Origin: Bacteroidales bacterium UBA4360
Lineage (GTDB): Bacteria; Bacteroidota; Bacteroidia; Bacteroidales; UBA932
Assembly (NCBI GenBank): GCA_002393945.1
Contig: DGSO01000029.1
Coordinates: 5,061 to 69,060, forward strand
Length of the DNA stretch: 64,000 nucleotides
Direction of reading: 5' to 3'
Shown: piece by piece, positions 16,391-25,769 of the stretch
Position numbering within the stretch: the stretch's first letter is position 1
Layout of the letters: each line of letters begins with the position of its first letter
The notes under the pieces: generated by a model
What the model was told of the DNA's origin: nothing
The model's database searches: none
Seen by the model: the letters and a program-made list of their open reading frames with translations, nothing else
Position numbers and translations under genes: made by a program

Positions 16391-18940
16391 ATGGATAACA
16401 ACGAAGAGAAGAATCAGTTAGAGGAGCAGGAAAATACCGGTTACATCGAACAGGTAGAAATAGACCACGAAATGCGCAGTGCGTACATCGACTACTCGAT
16501 GTCCGTCATTGTGTCGCGAGCTCTCCCCGATGCCCGCGACGGCCTCAAGCCCGTTCAGAGGCGAGTCCTCTTCGGTATGGACAACATGGGTCTGAGTTAC
16601 AGCGGCCAGACAAAGAAAAGCGCCCGTATCGTCGGTGAGGTCATGGGTAAGTACCATCCCCACGGAGACTCCAGCGTATATGACGCCATGGTGCGCCTTG
16701 GCCAGGAATGGAACCAGAGATACCCTCTGGTGAAGGGCCAGGGTAACTTCGGCTCGGTGGACGGCGATTCTCCTGCCGCCATGCGTTACACTGAGGCCAA
16801 ACTCCAGAAAATGGCAGAAGACGTTCTTGCCGACATGGACAAGGACACCGTCGACATGACCCTCAACTTCGACGACACCCTCGAAGAACCCACCGTGGTG
16901 CCTACGAAGGCCCCGCTCCTTCTTCTCAACGGCGCATCCGGTATTGCCGTGGGTATGGCAACGAACATGGCTCCCCACAACCTTGGAGAATGCTGCGACG
17001 CCATCTGCGCCTATATCGACAATCCCGCCATCACCATCGATGAGCTCATGCAGTACATCAAGGGCCCCGATTTCCCTACCGGCGGCATCGTGATGGGCAA
17101 GGGCGGCATCAAGGAGGCCTATGAAACCGGCCGCGGCCGCATCGTCATCCGCTCCAAGACGGAAATCGAAGTCGACGACAAGGGCCGTGAGACCATCGTC
17201 GTGACGGAAATCCCCTACATGGTGAACAAGCGCGAGATGATCGAAAAGATCGCCCAGCTTGCCGATGAAAAGAAGGTGGAAGGCATCTCCTACATCAACG
17301 ACGAATCTTCCCGCGGTGAAACGCGTGTGGTCATCCGCCTCAAGCAGGGAACCAACTCCGGCGTCGTCCTGAACCTGCTCTTCAAGTACAGCCCCCTCCA
17401 GAGCAGTTTCTCCTTCAATAACGTCGCCCTTGTAAAGGGACGTCCCCGTACCCTCAGCCTCAAGGAAATCATCGCCGAATTCGTGGAATTCCGTCATGAG
17501 GTGGTTGTACGCCGCACCAAGTTCGACCTGGACAAGGCCCAGAAGAGAGCCCACATCGTGGAAGGCCTCCTCAAGGCCATGGACCTCATCGACGAAATTG
17601 TCCATATCATCCGTTACGAATCCAAGAGCATCGACGAAGCACGCCAGATGCTCCAGGACCGCTACCAGTTCTCCGAAGCCCAGGCTGCAGCTATCGTCGA
17701 GATGCGTCTCCGCCAGCTCGTCGGCTTGGAAAGGGAGAAGCTCCAGAACGAATTCGACGAACTCATGAAGTTCATCGAGCGCTGCAACATCATCCTTGGT
17801 TCGGAGGAAGAGCAGCTCAAGGTCGTCAAGGAAGAGACCATGGACCTCAAGGCCCGCTACGGAGATCCCCGCCGCACTGAAATCACCCTTGCCGACGACG
17901 AATTCAACCCCGAAGACTTCTATGCCGACGAAGACCAGGTTATCACTATTTCCCACCTGGGCTACATCAAGCGTACCGCCCTCACCGAATTCCGCACCCA
18001 GAACCGCGGCGGCGTGGGCATGAAGGGAAGCGCCACCCGTGATGAAGACTTCATCGAGCACATATATATCGCCAACACCCACAGCACTATGCTTCTGTTC
18101 ACCCAGAAGGGCAAGTGCTACTGGCTCAAGGTATACGAAATTCCGGAAGGCACCCGCACTTCTAAGGGGCGCGCCATCCAGAACCTCCTCCTTATCGACC
18201 CTGACGACAGCGTCCGTGCCTATCTCAACGTCAAGACCCTCAAGGACGAAGAGTTCATCAACAACAACTACATCATGATGGTCACCCGCAACGGCATCGT
18301 CAAGAAGACCTCCCTCGAGGCCTACTCCCGTCCCCGTGCCAACGGTGTCAATGCAATCAATATCCGTGAGGACGATGAACTCCTCGAGGCAATCCTTACA
18401 AACGGCAGGTGCAATGTCATGATCGCCGCCAACGGAGGACGTTGCGTGCGCTTCGACGAGACCGAAGCCAGACCTCTGGGCAGAACCTCCACCGGCGTCC
18501 GTGGCATCAATCTTGATGAAGGTGATTTCGTGGTCGGTGTAGTCTGCCAGGATCCCCAGGCCGAAGATGTCGAAAAGCATCAGGTCCTTGCAGTATCTGA
18601 AAACGGCTTTGGCAAGCGTTCAGACCCTATGGACTACAGACAGACCGCACGTGGTGCGAAGGGCGTCAGAACCCTTAACATCACTGAGAAGACCGGCAAG
18701 CTGGTGGCTATCAAGAACGTTACCGACGAGGACGACCTCATGATAATCTGCCGCTCCGGTATGACAATCAGGATGCCTGTTAACACAATACGTGTTGCCG
18801 GACGTGCTACTCAGGGCGTAAAGCTCATCAACATCAAGGAAGGAGACTCCATCGCAGCCGTCTCTGTCGTGGCCCACTCCGAAGAGGAGGAAAGCCAGGC
18901 CGCTGAAGGAACTCCCGCAGAAACAGAAGTACAGGAATAA
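16391..18940 (+). CDS. gyrA: DNA gyrase subunit A
   Basis: 849-aa subunit that cuts and rejoins DNA during ATP-driven negative supercoiling with GyrB. The start at 16391 follows a good promoter; an upstream TTG in frame at 16322 lies before the promoter and is rejected. The catalytic tyrosine is Y133 in AMRYTEAKL. The quinolone region reads HGDSSVYD, with S94 and D98 at the positions of E. coli S83 and D87, so common resistance substitutions are absent. The C-terminal DNA-wrapping domain carries a GyrA-box-like QNRGGVG near residue 537, which supports GyrA over ParC. The C-terminus ends in an acidic, low-complexity tail. A TPR gene follows after 20 bases. Confidence 0.97.
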   Translation: MDNNEEKNQLEEQENTGYIEQVEIDHEMRSAYIDYSMSVIVSRALPDARDGLKPVQRRVLFGMDNMGLSYSGQTKKSARIVGEVMGKYHPHGDSSVYDAMVRLGQEWNQRYPLVKGQGNFGSVDGDSPAAMRYTEAKLQKMAEDVLADMDKDTVDMTLNFDDTLEEPTVVPTKAPLLLLNGASGIAVGMATNMAPHNLGECCDAICAYIDNPAITIDELMQYIKGPDFPTGGIVMGKGGIKEAYETGRGRIVIRSKTEIEVDDKGRETIVVTEIPYMVNKREMIEKIAQLADEKKVEGISYINDESSRGETRVVIRLKQGTNSGVVLNLLFKYSPLQSSFSFNNVALVKGRPRTLSLKEIIAEFVEFRHEVVVRRTKFDLDKAQKRAHIVEGLLKAMDLIDEIVHIIRYESKSIDEARQMLQDRYQFSEAQAAAIVEMRLRQLVGLEREKLQNEFDELMKFIERCNIILGSEEEQLKVVKEETMDLKARYGDPRRTEITLADDEFNPEDFYADEDQVITISHLGYIKRTALTEFRTQNRGGVGMKGSATRDEDFIEHIYIANTHSTMLLFTQKGKCYWLKVYEIPEGTRTSKGRAIQNLLLIDPDDSVRAYLNVKTLKDEEFINNNYIMMVTRNGIVKKTSLEAYSRPRANGVNAINIREDDELLEAILTNGRCNVMIAANGGRCVRFDETEARPLGRTSTGVRGINLDEGDFVVGVVCQDPQAEDVEKHQVLAVSENGFGKRSDPMDYRQTARGAKGVRTLNITEKTGKLVAIKNVTDEDDLMIICRSGMTIRMPVNTIRVAGRATQGVKLINIKEGDSIAAVSVVAHSEEEESQAAEGTPAETEVQE

Positions 18941-18960
18941 TACTTAACAACCTAATAACT

Positions 18961-20271
18961 ATGAAAAAGCTTTTACTTACCCTTGCTCTTGCAGGCACCA
19001 TGATGGCTGCCTATGCACAGAAGCCCGATGCAGACATGCAGAAGGCCGTTGACAAGGCCCTTGCTGCAACTCAGGACGCCAAGAAGTCCCTCAAACCGAC
19101 TTCATGGATGAATCTTGGTAAAGCCTACATGGCTGCATACAACAATCCCACTGCCAACTTTGCCCAGGGTATAGACCGCACCACCTTCTCCATGATGTTC
19201 AAGGAGCAGCCTTCGGCTACTGCCACCGTTACCATTGACGGCCAGCAGTTCACCCGTATGAGCTTCTCCCATGTCGATGCCTATTTCAACGCTTCTGACA
19301 TCCTGGTAATGTGGGACGTCACCAAACCTTCCGTCCCCGGCAATATCCTTATGAACGCTGCACAGGCATACCATAAGGCATTTGAGCTTGGCGCAAAGGA
19401 TAAGGACGTGGCTCCCAAGATGAAGGAGATTGCCGATTACTTCTACAACGACGCCTTCACAGCCTATTCCCTCGGTGACATGGCCAAGGCTTCCGACCTC
19501 TTCAAGGGCGCTGCCGACGTATCTGTCCTTACCCCGAGTGCCGAACGCAATGACGACGCTATCTACAACACGGCATTCACCGCTCTTGCAACCAAGAACT
19601 ACGCAAGGGCAGAAGAATACTACAACAAGTGCATCGCCAACGGTCACTTCATGGATGGCAACGTCTATGCATCCCTCTCCGAGATTGCACTCGCCCAGGC
19701 CGATACACTGAAGGCCAAGAACCTCCTTGCAACCGGTCTTACCGCATTCCCTGACAATGCCCCCATCCTTACCAACCTCATCAATCTCTATCTCTCCACC
19801 AAGGAAGATCCTGCAAAGATTGTCGAGCTCCTGGACGAGGCCAAGAAGGCAATGCCTGACAATGCTTCCCTCTATTATGTAGAAGGTAACATCTATACCG
19901 GAATCAAGGATTACGAGAAGGCAGACGCCGCATACAACAAGGCTCTGGAAATCCAGCCCGGTTATGACATGGCATACTACGGTCTTGCCACCACCCTCCT
20001 CAAGAGAGGTGAAGACCTGGTGGATGCAATGAATGCTCTCGATGTCCGCGAATGGAAGAAATACGACGAGATGAAGGTCCAGCTGGACAACATCTACAAG
20101 AGCGCCCTTGTTCCTTTTGAGAACTGCTACAACAGCAGCTCCATCCCCGAGGTCAAGGCTGCCGCAGCCGACTTCCTCAAGAGGCTCAACTTCCAGCTCC
20201 GCAGCGAAGGTGCCGAATATCAGGCAGCTTACGAGAAGTGGTCTTCGGTTGTCGCCACTCCTGCCGAGTAA
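18961..20271 (+). CDS. exported tetratricopeptide-repeat protein
   Basis: 436-aa protein with a signal peptide (to ...AYAQ), so periplasmic or outer-membrane associated. Helix-turn-helix TPR units are visible, most clearly in the C-terminal half (for example GIKDYEKADAAYNKALEIQPGYDMAYYGLA near residues 315-345). The N-terminal half is helical with no enzyme motif. It lies 20 bases after gyrA on the same strand, ending at a strong terminator, so gyrA and this gene probably share a transcript. The partner protein is unknown; a scaffold role is the usual reading for such repeats. Confidence 0.85.
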   Translation: MKKLLLTLALAGTMMAAYAQKPDADMQKAVDKALAATQDAKKSLKPTSWMNLGKAYMAAYNNPTANFAQGIDRTTFSMMFKEQPSATATVTIDGQQFTRMSFSHVDAYFNASDILVMWDVTKPSVPGNILMNAAQAYHKAFELGAKDKDVAPKMKEIADYFYNDAFTAYSLGDMAKASDLFKGAADVSVLTPSAERNDDAIYNTAFTALATKNYARAEEYYNKCIANGHFMDGNVYASLSEIALAQADTLKAKNLLATGLTAFPDNAPILTNLINLYLSTKEDPAKIVELLDEAKKAMPDNASLYYVEGNIYTGIKDYEKADAAYNKALEIQPGYDMAYYGLATTLLKRGEDLVDAMNALDVREWKKYDEMKVQLDNIYKSALVPFENCYNSSSIPEVKAAAADFLKRLNFQLRSEGAEYQAAYEKWSSVVATPAE

Positions 20272-20286
20272 TTGACAGTATAATTA

Positions 20287-20320
20287 AAAGAAGGGCTCCT
20301 CGATGAAGCCCTTCTTTTTT
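20287..20320 (+). terminator. rho-independent terminator after the gyrA-TPR unit
   Basis: Stem AGAAGGGCT (20289-20297) pairs with AGCCCTTCT (20307-20315) over a 9-base loop and runs into six or more T. Classic intrinsic terminator. Confidence 0.88.
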
Positions 20321-20334
20321 GTGCCTTTTTTTGT

Positions 20335-20342
20335 TATATTTG
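20335..20342 (+). promoter_or_regulatory. -7 element for the phosphohexomutase gene
   Basis: TATATTTG, perfect TAnnTTTG, 24 bases before the ATG at 20367 and directly after the preceding terminator. No clear TTTG at -33. Confidence 0.7.
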
Positions 20343-20366
20343 TACAATTGACTAAAATTAAATACT

Positions 20367-21734
20367 ATGGGAGCATTTCACGCATATGACATCAGAGGTA
20401 TCTACAATGTAGATTTTGACAAGGAAGTTGCATACAAGGTGGGTTATTTCCTGCCACAGCTTCTTGGCGCAGACAAAGTCCTTGTAGGACGCGACTGCCG
20501 TCTCTCCGGCCAGGAAATCCACGACTATCTTCTCAAGGGTATCACGGACGCCGGTGCAGACGTGGACGATATCGGCCTCAGCAGCACGCCTCTGGTATAT
20601 TTCGGAACGGCCAATTATGGTTACAAGGCCTCCGTCCAGATTACGGCTTCCCACAACCCTCGTGAATACAACGGCATGAAGGTAAGCCGCGAAAACGCGC
20701 TTCCGGTGGGCCTGGATACCGGCCTCGGACAGATCAAGCAGTGGATAGACGAAGGCCGTCCCACGCCGGTTGCAGAAAAGAAAGGCGTGGTGAAGGAGAT
20801 CGACATCAAGCCCGACTATATCAAGTTTCTCCAGAAGTTCAAGGGCGACTATTCCAACCTCAAGATAGCCTTTGACCTTTCCAACGGCATGGCCTGCCTC
20901 TTCGCAAAGGAAATATATAAGGGAGAGAATGCCGATTATCTCTTCGACACCATGGACGGCAGCTTCCCCAACCACGAACCCAACCCTCTTGTGGCCAAGA
21001 ATGTGGAGCCTCTCAAGAGACTCGTTGCAGAGACCAAGGCCGATGTGGGCGTCATCTATGACGGCGACGCAGACCGCGTCATGTTCGTTGACGACAAGGC
21101 CCGTTTTGTCGCTCCCGACCTTGTGATTGCGATGATGGCCCGCTACTTCTGCGACGAACGCGGCGAAAAGAATCCCCGCGTCCTTCAGGAAATCCGCTCC
21201 AGCAAGGCCGTTGCAGAGTACCTCTCCGAGAATTACAATGCCGATGTGCATACCTGGCGCGTAGGTCGTGCCTTCGCTGCTCCCAAGCTCCGCGAGATTG
21301 ACGGCCTCTGGGGCGGCGAACTTGCAGGACACTATTATTTCAAGGACTTCTTCTACAGTGACAGCGGCATGCTTTCCAGCATCATCGTCCTTCGCATCGT
21401 TTCTGCCCTGAAGAAGCAGGGAATCAAGCTCAGCGAAGAGAGAGACAGACTCACCCGTTACGAGAACTCCGGAGAAATCAATTACAAGCTGGAGGACAAG
21501 AAAGGCGCCATGGACGCCGTGAAGGAGTATTTCGAGTCCAAGGAAACTCCCACCAAGGTCATGGACTTCGACGGATACCGTCTCGAGTTCCCTCAGTGGT
21601 GGTTCAACATCCGTCCTTCCAATACTGAGCCTTACCTCCGTTTCATCTGTGAAGCTACTTCAAACGAGCTTCTCCAGGAAAAAATTGCCGAAACAGACAA
21701 CCTCCTCAAGACCCGTTTCGGTGCAAAGCGTTAG
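20367..21734 (+). CDS. phosphomannomutase/phosphoglucomutase
   Basis: 455-aa alpha-D-phosphohexomutase that interconverts hexose 1- and 6-phosphates, feeding GDP-mannose or UDP-glucose synthesis for surface glycans. The phosphoserine loop TASHNP has its serine at residue 95; the metal loop DGDADR is at 232-237; the sugar-binding GGELAGH and the phosphate-binding RPSNTEP loop (near 415) are intact. The length fits the ManB/AlgC class. Which sugar it prefers cannot be decided by eye. One base separates its stop from the next gene, so the two are probably co-transcribed. Confidence 0.93.
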   Translation: MGAFHAYDIRGIYNVDFDKEVAYKVGYFLPQLLGADKVLVGRDCRLSGQEIHDYLLKGITDAGADVDDIGLSSTPLVYFGTANYGYKASVQITASHNPREYNGMKVSRENALPVGLDTGLGQIKQWIDEGRPTPVAEKKGVVKEIDIKPDYIKFLQKFKGDYSNLKIAFDLSNGMACLFAKEIYKGENADYLFDTMDGSFPNHEPNPLVAKNVEPLKRLVAETKADVGVIYDGDADRVMFVDDKARFVAPDLVIAMMARYFCDERGEKNPRVLQEIRSSKAVAEYLSENYNADVHTWRVGRAFAAPKLREIDGLWGGELAGHYYFKDFFYSDSGMLSSIIVLRIVSALKKQGIKLSEERDRLTRYENSGEINYKLEDKKGAMDAVKEYFESKETPTKVMDFDGYRLEFPQWWFNIRPSNTEPYLRFICEATSNELLQEKIAETDNLLKTRFGAKR

Positions 21735-21735
21735 A

Positions 21736-22776
21736 ATGAGAAAAACACTTCTTACAGCAGCCCTTGCGGCTCTGACATTTGCTGCCTTCGCCCAGGAGAA
21801 CAGGGAGGCCGATTCCCTCCGCTACAGGTACGGCAGGCAGCAGGTGTCGGCAACCCAGCGCAAGCCCGGCACCAAGTACGCAGACACCCTTGACACCGGA
21901 AACCCCGGTGTCAAGGTGGTCCTTTACAGCAATGGCACTTACCGTTATGTGAAAGATCCGTCCGTGATGGCCGCGGACAGCGTTTTCACTGAATTTTGGG
22001 ATACCAAGACGGTGAATCCTTACCGTGAAACACCGGATGCCATTCCCGACCGTTTCAGTATCTGGGTGGTAGACTCGCTGGATTCTTATGCATGTCCAAA
22101 CCAGACCACTCCGCGTTCGCAGTTCGGCTATCGGCACGGAAGACGTCACCAGGGGATAGACCTTCCGTATCCTACGGGAACTCCGGTCCCTGCGGTGTTT
22201 GACGGCAAGGTCAGGATCTCAGACTACATAGGCGGTTATGGAAACCTGGTGGTAATACGCCACGCAAACGGCCTCGAGACCTTCTATGCGCATCTTTCCA
22301 GAAGGGATGTCAATTCCGGGGACTGGGTAAGCGCCGGAGATATCATCGGCCTTGGCGGCTCTACCGGCCGTTCTACGGGCCCGCACCTTCATTTTGAGAC
22401 CAGGTACAAGGGCGCGGCCTTTGACCCCGCATGGCTCATAGATTTTGAGACGGGAACACTCCGCCACCGCCTTTTCAAGATTCGCGACTGGTATTTCAAT
22501 CCCAACCAGCGCTATGTGCAGAAAGTGGACGACGAGGACGAGATTTTCCGTACCGATGAGGAAGACCGCATCCTTGCCGAAGAGCAGGCAAAGAAAGAGG
22601 CTGAGGCACGTGCCGCGGCAGAGGCTGCCGCAATGCGCTACCACACAGTGCGCTCGGGCGACACCCTCTCGGCTATCGCCCGCAAGTATCACACTTCCGT
22701 GCGGGAAATCTGCAGGCTCAACGGCATAAAAGAAACCACCATCCTTTCAATAGGACGGCGGCTCCGAGTTCGCTGA
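21736..22776 (+). CDS. M23 peptidoglycan endopeptidase with C-terminal LysM
   Basis: 346-aa exported cell-wall hydrolase. The signal peptide (MRKTLLTAALAALTF...) sets the start at 21736, one base after the mutase stop. The zinc-peptidase domain shows HQGID (the HxxxD ligands), YAHL and HLHFE, so all expected metal and catalytic positions are present. A helical Glu/Ala-rich linker leads to one LysM (about residues 298-346) that binds peptidoglycan. It probably cleaves peptide cross-bridges during growth or division. It meets def tail to tail with a single base between stops and no visible terminator. Confidence 0.92.
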   Translation: MRKTLLTAALAALTFAAFAQENREADSLRYRYGRQQVSATQRKPGTKYADTLDTGNPGVKVVLYSNGTYRYVKDPSVMAADSVFTEFWDTKTVNPYRETPDAIPDRFSIWVVDSLDSYACPNQTTPRSQFGYRHGRRHQGIDLPYPTGTPVPAVFDGKVRISDYIGGYGNLVVIRHANGLETFYAHLSRRDVNSGDWVSAGDIIGLGGSTGRSTGPHLHFETRYKGAAFDPAWLIDFETGTLRHRLFKIRDWYFNPNQRYVQKVDDEDEIFRTDEEDRILAEEQAKKEAEARAAAEAAAMRYHTVRSGDTLSAIARKYHTSVREICRLNGIKETTILSIGRRLRVR

Positions 22777-22777
22777 T

Positions 22778-23332
22778 CTATTTCAATTTGCTGTTATAGT
22801 GCGGATGCACTTTTCCACGCTGGATGCCCTGAAGCTTGGAGGCAATCATCTTCCTGCGGATTGGGGCGGCGTGGTCTGTGAACAGGTCACCTTCAAGGTG
22901 TGACAGTTCATGCTGAATCATTCTGGAGGCAAAGTTGTCGAAGGTTTCGGTGACTTCCTCCAGATTTTCGTTGAAGTATTTCACCGTGATGACCTTGGGG
23001 CGTACTATGTCGCAGTATACTCCGGGAATGGAGAGGCAGCCTTCGGAATAGGTTACCTTTTCATCGCTCTCCTCGAGAATTTCCGGATTGATGATTGTGC
23101 GGAAGAAACCCTTGAGGTAGGGATAGTTGTCGCTTACGACGTCTCCGTCCACGATGACCACTCTCTGGCTCACGCCAATCTGCGGTGCGGCAAGGCCGCA
23201 GCCGTCGGCCACCTTGAGGGTGTCTTTGAGATCCTGGACAAGGTTTTCCAGGCCGGCTTTGTCATTAAGGTCTGCAGGGGCAGCCTTGCGGCGGAGTACT
23301 TCGGCTCCGTAAAGATATATGGGTTTAATCAT
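22778..23332 (-). CDS. def: peptide deformylase
   Basis: 184-aa metalloenzyme that removes the N-formyl group from new proteins. The three motifs are present: GCGLAAPQ (44-51), EGCLSIP (97-103, with the metal-binding Cys99) and HELSH (141-145, two His ligands and the catalytic Glu). The length fits type I/II enzymes. Its start overlaps the end of ruvX by eight bases, so translation is probably coupled. No fmt gene lies beside it, unlike the common def-fmt pairing. Confidence 0.97.
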   Translation of the reverse strand: MIKPIYLYGAEVLRRKAAPADLNDKAGLENLVQDLKDTLKVADGCGLAAPQIGVSQRVVIVDGDVVSDNYPYLKGFFRTIINPEILEESDEKVTYSEGCLSIPGVYCDIVRPKVITVKYFNENLEEVTETFDNFASRMIQHELSHLEGDLFTDHAAPIRRKMIASKLQGIQRGKVHPHYNSKLK

Positions 23333-23756
23333 GATTCCTGTTGCTTGCCGTGCGGTCCAGATAGCTCTGGAGTATTATCGCGGCACTTATTCTGTCTACT
23401 TCTGTCTTGTCCCTTCGCCGGCTGGCTTTCATGCCGCCGTCAATCATTGCCCTGTGCGCCAGGACGGATGTGAAGCGTTCGTCTTCAAGTTCGACCGGTA
23501 TGCCGGGAAATGCGGCTTTCAGTTTGGGTAGGAAAGCATCCACGTGGGCTTTCGCCTCTGAGGGACGGCCGTCCAGATTCATTGGATATCCAATCACAAA
23601 GCGAACGATTCTCTCTTTTTCGGCGTATTTTTTGAGATATTCTATTATCTTTGTAGAATGGACTGTCTCCAGGGCCGAAGCAAAGATTCCCAGCGGATCA
23701 CTGGCCGCAAGGCCGGTGCGCTTGATTCCGAAATCTATGCCGATGATTCTGTCCAT
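23325..23756 (-). CDS. ruvX: YqgF/RuvX-family putative Holliday junction resolvase
   Basis: 143-aa RNase H-fold protein. It opens MDRIIGIDFGIKRTG, where the first catalytic Asp lies in GIDFG; DERFTS and a late EVDRISAAIILQSYL helix with an Asp complete the family pattern. The family acts in 16S rRNA 3'-end maturation and is proposed as a junction resolvase. The ATG at 23756 is chosen over a TTG four codons upstream because the TTG falls inside the promoter element. The promoter is so close that the mRNA leader can be only a few bases. First gene of a ruvX-def unit. Confidence 0.9.
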   Translation of the reverse strand: MDRIIGIDFGIKRTGLAASDPLGIFASALETVHSTKIIEYLKKYAEKERIVRFVIGYPMNLDGRPSEAKAHVDAFLPKLKAAFPGIPVELEDERFTSVLAHRAMIDGGMKASRRRDKTEVDRISAAIILQSYLDRTASNRNHD

Positions 23757-23765
23757 TACAGTCTG

Positions 23766-23773
23766 CAAAGTTA
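23766..23773 (-). promoter_or_regulatory. -7 element for ruvX-def, almost touching the start codon
   Basis: TAACTTTG on the minus strand, perfect TAnnTTTG, nine bases from the ATG at 23756. With a start site a few bases past the box, the leader would be about 3-6 bases. Confidence 0.7.
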
Positions 23774-23782
23774 CGAATAATT

Positions 23783-24625
23783 ATGGAAAAGAGTGATAAG
23801 AAGGCAAGGAATTATCGCCTGTCGCTTATTGATGCCCAGACACATGAAAGACTGTGGAGCATCCGCTTCACACGTCCTGCCATCATATGGGTGTCGGTTT
23901 CAACGGTGGTGGTTCTGATGGTGGTGTTTTTCTGCCTTATAGCCTTTACCCCTGTGCGTACGTTTATTCCGGGATATCCGTCGGCCCAGACCAGGCGCCA
24001 GGCCGTGCAGAATTCCCTCAGGATAGATTCGCTCCAGACAAAGATACTTCAGTGGGAACTGTATTCCGAAAACCTCCGCCGCGTCGTGGCAGGGGAGGAG
24101 CCCATCCGTCTGGACAGCCTCATCCTCGGAAGCCGTACCACTCTCGCGCAGAAGGATTCCGTATATCTTGCCATAAGGGACTCGCTCCTCAGGGAGGATG
24201 TCCAGGGGCAGGAGCAGTTCGGAATATCGGCAAGCCCGGAAAGGAAGCTTCCTATCGAGGCCTTGTCTTTCTTTACGCCGGTCAAGGGCGTCGTCTCCAA
24301 GGGCTTCGACCGTTCCATCCATCCTTGGGTGGACATCACGGCACCTTCAGGTTCCACGGTAATGGCCGTGCTTGACGGAACCGTGATATACACCGGCTGG
24401 GAGGATACCTCGGGTTATATCATGGCAATCCAGCATTCAGGGGACATCGTCTCCATTTACAAGAACAATCAGAAGCTGTTGAGGGGCATAGGTGATGCGG
24501 TCAAGGCAGGAACGGCCATCGGCATGGTGGCATCTTCTTCTTCCCTAACCAAAGGAGACCATCTGCATTTTGAGCTCTGGTATGCCGGCGCTCCCGCAGA
24601 CCCTTCCCTGTACATAAGTTTTTAG
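23783..24625 (+). CDS. membrane-anchored M23-family peptidase, partly degenerate
   Basis: 280-aa protein with a basic cytoplasmic N-terminus, one membrane helix (about residues 32-54), a helical stalk (about 70-140) and an M23 domain. Zinc ligands are kept as HPWVD (H and D of HxxxD) and HLHFE, but the usual Y-x-H before them reads SIYKNN, so one catalytic His is missing. Related proteins can act as activators or structural regulators of wall hydrolases; an enzyme with weak activity is the alternative. One base separates it from dxr, starting the M23-dxr-rseP-DUF4837 series. Confidence 0.85.
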   Translation: MEKSDKKARNYRLSLIDAQTHERLWSIRFTRPAIIWVSVSTVVVLMVVFFCLIAFTPVRTFIPGYPSAQTRRQAVQNSLRIDSLQTKILQWELYSENLRRVVAGEEPIRLDSLILGSRTTLAQKDSVYLAIRDSLLREDVQGQEQFGISASPERKLPIEALSFFTPVKGVVSKGFDRSIHPWVDITAPSGSTVMAVLDGTVIYTGWEDTSGYIMAIQHSGDIVSIYKNNQKLLRGIGDAVKAGTAIGMVASSSSLTKGDHLHFELWYAGAPADPSLYISF

Positions 24626-24626
24626 G

Positions 24627-25769
24627 ATGAAGACTCTTGCGATACTTGGCTCTACCGGTTCAATCGGCACCCAGACTCTCGATGTGGTCAGGCAGCACCC
24701 GGACGAATTCCGGGTGGACATGATATCGGCAGGGAGCAATGCCGCCCTCCTTGTTCAGCAGGCACTCGCATTCAAGGTTCCGGAAGTGGTCATCTGCAAT
24801 CCTGAGAAGTATCAGGAGGTGCGGGATGCGCTGCCGTCCGGTTATAATGTGCACCTTGGCATAGAGAGCGCATGCGAGCTTGTAAAGAAGCCGGAAGTGG
24901 ACGTGGTGGTTGCCGCCATGGTGGGTTTCAGCGGGCTCAAGCCCACACTCGCCGCCCTTGAAGCGGGAAAGACCGTGGCCCTTGCAAACAAGGAAACGCT
25001 TGTCGCCGCCGGGTCCATAGTAATGGAAAGCGCCAAGGCGCACGGGGCCTGTATTTATCCCGTGGATTCGGAGCATTCGGCCATCTTCCAGTGCCTCCTT
25101 GGGGCCGATGGCAATCCCATCCACAAAATCCATCTCACGGCGTCGGGCGGGCCTTTCCGTACCTGGCCGCGGGAAAAGATTTCTTCTGCCAGAAAGGAAC
25201 AGGCTCTCAAGCATCCCAACTGGAGCATGGGTGCCAAGATTACCATAGATTCTGCCACCATGATGAACAAGGGCTTCGAGGTAATCGAGGCCAAGTGGCT
25301 TTTCGGGGTCGATACCTCAAAGATTCATGTAGTGGTCCATCCAGAATCCGTAATCCACTCCATGGTAGAGTTTGAAGACGGAGCGGTAATGGCGCAGCTG
25401 GGTCTTCCGGACATGCGCATCCCCATCCAGCTTGCACTGGCATATCCAAGGAGACTCCCCCTGGAAGGGGAGCGTCTGGACTTTCAGAAGCTTTCCGGCC
25501 TTACGTTCTTCGAGCCGGATATGGATAAGTTCCCTTGCCTTGCGCTGGCTTTCGAGGCCATGGAAAAGGGCGGGAATATCCCGTGTGCAATGAATGCTGC
25601 CAATGAGGCTGCTGTTGCAGCTTATCTCAAGGACTTGATTGGTTTCTACGATATTCCTGCTGCCGTTTCAAAGGTGATGTCTGGCGTGAATTTTGTACAA
25701 AATCCCACGGTCGACGACATTTTTGAAACCAATGCCCAGGCTTTTGCTTTGGCAAATTCATTATGGTAG
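24627..25769 (+). CDS. dxr: 1-deoxy-D-xylulose 5-phosphate reductoisomerase
   Basis: 380-aa enzyme of the MEP isoprenoid pathway, converting DXP to MEP with NADPH. It begins with the dinucleotide fold GSTGSIGTQTLDVV; the ALANKETLV segment, the metal site in PVDSEHSAI and the substrate loop SGGPFR are all present, and the C-terminal helical domain is complete. Its end overlaps rseP by seven bases, an arrangement also common in other Bacteroidales, so the two are translated as a coupled pair. Confidence 0.97.
   Translation: MKTLAILGSTGSIGTQTLDVVRQHPDEFRVDMISAGSNAALLVQQALAFKVPEVVICNPEKYQEVRDALPSGYNVHLGIESACELVKKPEVDVVVAAMVGFSGLKPTLAALEAGKTVALANKETLVAAGSIVMESAKAHGACIYPVDSEHSAIFQCLLGADGNPIHKIHLTASGGPFRTWPREKISSARKEQALKHPNWSMGAKITIDSATMMNKGFEVIEAKWLFGVDTSKIHVVVHPESVIHSMVEFEDGAVMAQLGLPDMRIPIQLALAYPRRLPLEGERLDFQKLSGLTFFEPDMDKFPCLALAFEAMEKGGNIPCAMNAANEAAVAAYLKDLIGFYDIPAAVSKVMSGVNFVQNPTVDDIFETNAQAFALANSLW

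Noticed and set aside
16661..16690. Quinolone-resistance substitution in gyrA
   Set aside because: The motif reads HGDSSVYD, with Ser and Asp at the two key positions, so the common changes are absent.
16418..18580. 720-codon open frame on the minus strand opposite gyrA
   Set aside because: Mirror frame of a confident gyrase gene; composition (Asp/Val/His/Gly-rich) and lack of any family motif are those of antisense shadow.
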